Origin: Duncaniella sp.
GTDB lineage: Bacteria > Bacteroidota > Bacteroidia > Bacteroidales > Muribaculaceae
Assembly (NCBI RefSeq): GCF_029054785.1
Contig: NZ_JAIDEN010000048.1
Coordinates: 1-9,161 of the forward strand
Length of the DNA: 9,161 nucleotides
Reading direction: 5' to 3'
The notes beneath the pieces were generated by a model, which was not told the DNA's origin, did no database searches, and saw only the letters and a list, made by a program, of their open reading frames with translations. Every line of letters begins with the position of its first letter. Position 1 is the first letter of the stretch. Of the stretch, positions 6,482-9,161 are shown piece after piece. The position numbers and the translations under genes were made by a program.

Positions 6482-8535
6482 ATCTGTTCCTCCTCTTCTT
6501 CACGTTCTTCCATAAGATCAATCAGGTCACCGTCTATTTTTGCGATCTCCTTAAGCTCCGGTTTCAGTCGCAGAGCGTTTTCGAGATGGCTGACGGCGGC
6601 CATGTATTCGTCGACTCGGTTTGCGGCAACGGCTTTGAGATATTCCTCTTCAGCCGAACCTCCGAGTTTGGAGGCTTTGCGCCAGGCCTGGTCGTTGGCT
6701 TTGAGAGCCAGAAGGATGACCACTTCATTGATCGGTGACTCGGCGGCCACTTCCTGCATGGCACCTTCGTAGCGGCCGTTGAACACATCGGTGTAGACCT
6801 TGGCCTTGTGGTAGCGGGGAGTGTCGGGGAGGAGCGAAGCCAGTGAGTCCGCTTCAAGGTAATGGTGTGTGGCGAGGCAGGCGGCTATATGGTTGAGGCG
6901 TGCTTCATCAGGGGTTTTCTTGAGCTTGTTGCCTGGTTGCAGGAATTTTCCGAGCAGGTCATAATCAGCTTCGCCGCGTTCGAGTTTCATTGCAGCGAGA
7001 TCGGTCGCGCCGACAATGAAATTCGGATGGGTCTCAAGAGCCTTTTTCAGACACTCTTCCTTTTCGGCGGGAGTTTTGGCTATATAGCGGTAGTAGCGGA
7101 AAAATTCAAAGCGTGAGAGTGATTTGGGATCTGTCTTGTAGACTTCGGCAATTTCGTCGTCTGTCAGATAGCGGTACTGCGATGTCAGGAACTCATAGCT
7201 GACTTTTCGCATCCGGGGGAGATATTTGTCAGGGATGAGAGGAGAGTAGAATGGTAGACGGCGCACTCTGACAGACTGTATGTCCATCTGTCCGGGATAT
7301 TTTGCGATGATTTCGGCCACAGCGTCGGCTTCGGCGTTGAGGCTGTCGGCGCGCAGCATGCTCACGAGTGTATCCCACGGTTCGACCGAACCTCCGCTCT
7401 TGACCTCCATGTAGCGGCGGGTGGTCGGAGAGAGGTTGTCCATGATCAGGTCAAGGGCCGACTTCATGCGTCGCTGCGACAGGTCGAGGTTCTTTTCGTA
7501 GTTGCCTTCAGGAGAGGATGTGGAGTAGATGAAGAAACTTTTGAGTGCCGCATCAGGGTCATTTTCGATGCGGTGAAGCTGGCTCAGGAGCGAATTCATT
7601 TCCGAGCGGTTGTTGCCTTGCTCCATGTCGAGACGGGCGTCGTTCACACGGAATGTCAGCATCACATCGCCGCGGGTGTCGCGCATCTGCATTTCAGGAG
7701 TCGGATAGAAGGTGGTGTCGGTCACCTCTGTGCCGAGCAGATTGTACTGGAAGAAACGCATCGGGTTGACGGTGCCGCGCGAGATTGTGGTCGTGTCGCG
7801 GTAGAAGACGCGGTTGTAGTTCTCCATAGCCATCAGCATGTCGCAGTGAAAGTCCTGGTCCGGATTGTCGAGATAGACAGAGTCGCTCCAGAAAATCATG
7901 TCGTCCTTGCGGCTTGAGTGTGTCTGCACTTCCACGTATTTGTTGAGCGGATCGTCATTGAGGTCGAAGTCAAGCATTCGGTCCTGAGTGATGTTGTAGC
8001 GGCGACCGTCGAATACGAGCGGTTTCAGATACCACATTTTCGAGGCTGTGACATTGTAGAGGGCCGGCTGGATGATCAGACGTGTTGACGAGTTGAACAG
8101 GCGGTGAGGCACCTTGATGCGGGTCTTGATGTGGGCGTAATTGCCTTTTATCTCGATGTCGGTGGGTTCCGGAGCCACGGTCTTGAGTTTGCCTTTGGCC
8201 TTGACAAAGACCTCGTCGAGAGTGATTGAAGAGCGGGTCATCATGACGTCTATTGCAAGCCGTCCCTCGACCGGAACCTCAGTGTCTTCCATGCCGAGGA
8301 TCGAGAACACGAGTTTGCCCTCGCCGTCGATGATTACGAGATATTTTCCTTCTTCGTTGGTGCTTGCCAGGAGCTGTTCGGTCTCGGCATTGTAAATGCA
8401 CACTCCTTGCATCGGTTCGCCGTTGGAGTTGGTGACGATGCCGCGGACATTGATGTCGCGGGCTATTGCGGCAGCCGAGATCAGAATGATGGCCGCGACA
8501 GTTGAGAGGATGCGTTTTGTTATTGTATTATCCAT
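6478..8535 (-). CDS. Envelope protein: SusC-like N-terminal domain, OmpA-like domain, TPR-like tail
   Basis: The 685-residue product has a signal peptide (1 to about 25, ending AAAIA). A carboxypeptidase-regulatory-like beta domain follows at about 27-100 (INVRGIVTNSNGEPMQGVCI), then LDEVFVKAKGK (106-116), the kind of linker that follows this domain in SusC-type receptors; no TonB-dependent plug or barrel comes after it. A beta-rich region runs from 120 to 285. An OmpA-like segment covers about 290-445. It contains FRVND (295-299), YSTSSPEGNYEKNLDLSQRR (337-356) and a W-x-x-L-x-x-M-L stretch (387-394) ahead of LPRMRKVSYEF (439-449). The remainder (about 460-675) is helical and TPR-like, for example EKEECLKKALETHPNF and AVSHLENALRLKPELKEIAK, and ends in the acidic tail EEREEEEEQI. 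The middle resembles the OmpA-like portion of DUF3868-type proteins of Bacteroidales fimbrial loci. The start is 15 nt after the DUF3575 stop and the stop overlaps the next gene by ATGA, indicating one transcript. A scaffold linking the outer-membrane neighbours is an inference. Confidence 0.85.
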   Translation of the reverse strand: MDNTITKRILSTVAAIILISAAAIARDINVRGIVTNSNGEPMQGVCIYNAETEQLLASTNEEGKYLVIIDGEGKLVFSILGMEDTEVPVEGRLAIDVMMTRSSITLDEVFVKAKGKLKTVAPEPTDIEIKGNYAHIKTRIKVPHRLFNSSTRLIIQPALYNVTASKMWYLKPLVFDGRRYNITQDRMLDFDLNDDPLNKYVEVQTHSSRKDDMIFWSDSVYLDNPDQDFHCDMLMAMENYNRVFYRDTTTISRGTVNPMRFFQYNLLGTEVTDTTFYPTPEMQMRDTRGDVMLTFRVNDARLDMEQGNNRSEMNSLLSQLHRIENDPDAALKSFFIYSTSSPEGNYEKNLDLSQRRMKSALDLIMDNLSPTTRRYMEVKSGGSVEPWDTLVSMLRADSLNAEADAVAEIIAKYPGQMDIQSVRVRRLPFYSPLIPDKYLPRMRKVSYEFLTSQYRYLTDDEIAEVYKTDPKSLSRFEFFRYYRYIAKTPAEKEECLKKALETHPNFIVGATDLAAMKLERGEADYDLLGKFLQPGNKLKKTPDEARLNHIAACLATHHYLEADSLASLLPDTPRYHKAKVYTDVFNGRYEGAMQEVAAESPINEVVILLALKANDQAWRKASKLGGSAEEEYLKAVAANRVDEYMAAVSHLENALRLKPELKEIAKIDGDLIDLMEEREEEEEQI
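6489..6494 (-). promoter_or_regulatory. Perfect Shine-Dalgarno inside the preceding coding tail
   Basis: On the minus strand AGGAGG lies 7 nt before the ATG (6481-6479) of the four-module outer-membrane gene, within a purine-rich run that encodes the acidic tail of the preceding protein. With the ATGA overlap this fixes the start and implies translational coupling. The other genes here have weak or no such motif, as is usual in Bacteroidota. Confidence 0.75.
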
Positions 8536-8550
8536 GATCTTTCGCGGGGG

Positions 8551-9105
8551 TTATTTCAGAATGTATGAGAAAGAAATGCCGGTTCCGACGGGTACCGGTA
8601 CCCATCGGCTCATGTTTGTCGTTGCAGGCTGACCGTTTTGGGCGAGGTAGTTGTAGCCCCAGACACGTGCCACGCCCAGTCCGAGTGTGAACTCGACGTT
8701 CCAGTGGCGGTTGAGCACGAGGGCATAGCCGTAGGTGAGTCCGGCAGCGACTTCGTTGCCTTTGTAGCAGTGCTGGCGCAGCCGAAGATTGTAGACACCT
8801 CCGCTGAAAGCTACGCCCATGAAGTGGCGTGCCATCGGACGGTTGAACCAGTAGCGCAGCGACGGTTCGACGCGAAAGTTCTTGAGCATGATGTCTGACC
8901 CGTATGGAGTCTTGCTCAAAGGATTTCCAACCATTCCGATCTCGAACGTGACTCTGCGCGAGAGGCGTGTGTCGATGGTAAGGTTGGGTGACATCAGTAC
9001 CCAGTCAAGAGTGTTTGTTTTCAAGGCCACTCTCTGTGCCTTGGCCGTGAAAGGACATAGTGTAAACGTGAGGATAGAGAGGATCCACAGTAGCCTATTG
9101 GTCAT
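8551..9105 (-). CDS. DUF3575 family outer-membrane protein
   Basis: The ATG at 9105 gives 184 residues and places a signal peptide at the N-terminus (positive Arg4, hydrophobic 5-19, cleavage expected after AKA at 21-23). The frame opens further upstream with a TTG at 9141, but that start would put a T-rich stretch before a normal signal peptide, so it is rejected. The mature part starts RVALKTNTLDWVLMSPNLTID (25-45), which matches the DUF3575 opening pattern. It continues as alternating beta strands (FRVEPSLRYWFN, GVYNLRLR, GLTYGYALVL, WNVEFTLGLGVARVWG) and closes VPVPVGTGISFSYILK, fitting a small outer-membrane barrel of about eight strands. DUF3575 genes in Bacteroidales often sit beside OmpA-like/DUF3868 and fimbrial genes. 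Here an OmpA-like protein follows after 15 nt. It is the first visible gene of the operon; anything further upstream lies outside the window. Confidence 0.87.
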   Translation of the reverse strand: MTNRLLWILSILTFTLCPFTAKAQRVALKTNTLDWVLMSPNLTIDTRLSRRVTFEIGMVGNPLSKTPYGSDIMLKNFRVEPSLRYWFNRPMARHFMGVAFSGGVYNLRLRQHCYKGNEVAAGLTYGYALVLNRHWNVEFTLGLGVARVWGYNYLAQNGQPATTNMSRWVPVPVGTGISFSYILK

Positions 9106-9143
9106 TGTAAAAAAAAAGTATAAAAGGTTGTTTAATAACAATA

Positions 9144-9161
9144 GTTAAAATCTGAGCGAAA
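9144..9161 (-). repeat. 18-bp leader repeat, copy upstream of the DUF3575 gene
   Basis: This is an exact copy of the 18-mer at 4160-4177 in the same orientation, lying 38 nt before the DUF3575 ATG. The window ends inside or at the edge of this copy, so the repeat may be longer. Between it and the ATG lie an AT-rich leader and a run of nine T on the minus strand (9109-9117). It is a candidate promoter-proximal element of the envelope operon. Confidence 0.55.

Noticed and set aside
8590..8603. Perfect palindrome GGGTACCGGTACCC
   Set aside because: It lies inside the DUF3575 coding region and follows from codons for an alternating Val-Pro stretch; no regulatory context.

Overview
The window reads as a piece of a Bacteroidales genome, most likely Muribaculaceae or a close relative; this is inferred, since no marker was compared with a database. 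Supporting signs are a DUF3575 outer-membrane protein, a SusC-like carboxypeptidase-regulatory N-terminal domain, a pseudouridine synthase with an Asn/Gly/Arg/Gln-rich extension, mostly weak Shine-Dalgarno sequences, and GC content that looks near 50 %. The odd length and the repeats at both ends suggest a complete short contig from a fragmented assembly.

Left part (1-2500, plus strand): the core of an RluB-family 23S rRNA pseudouridine synthase, followed after 24 nt by asnS (asparaginyl-tRNA synthetase). These look like one housekeeping translation unit closed by a strong hairpin terminator at 2460-2492. The 5' end of the pseudouridine synthase is damaged or misassembled. Its repeat-encoding frame runs upstream of the first ATG but meets a TAG at 65-67, with no start codon between.

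Middle (2500-4180, minus strand): a 97-residue two-helix membrane protein convergent with asnS, then a short AT-rich gap with a second hairpin terminator, then thiH (2-iminoacetate synthase of thiamine thiazole synthesis). thiH stands alone, with no other thi gene in view.

Right part (4199-9105, minus strand): a tight three-gene envelope operon. Transcription order is a DUF3575 small beta-barrel-like protein (184 aa). Next is a 685-aa periplasmic/outer-membrane protein with a SusC-like N-terminal domain, an OmpA-like domain and a helical TPR-like tail. Last is a 760-aa protein built of four tandem beta-barrel-like modules. Spacings are 15 nt and an ATGA overlap, and the last junction carries a perfect AGGAGG. 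DUF3575 plus OmpA-like partner genes are known from Bacteroidales fimbrial and surface-assembly loci, but no fimbrillin is visible here. This operon is the most interesting part of the window.

A perfect 18-bp repeat lies in the same orientation upstream of thiH and upstream of the DUF3575 gene, where the window ends. It is a candidate shared promoter or regulatory element, or part of a longer dispersed repeat that ended the contig.
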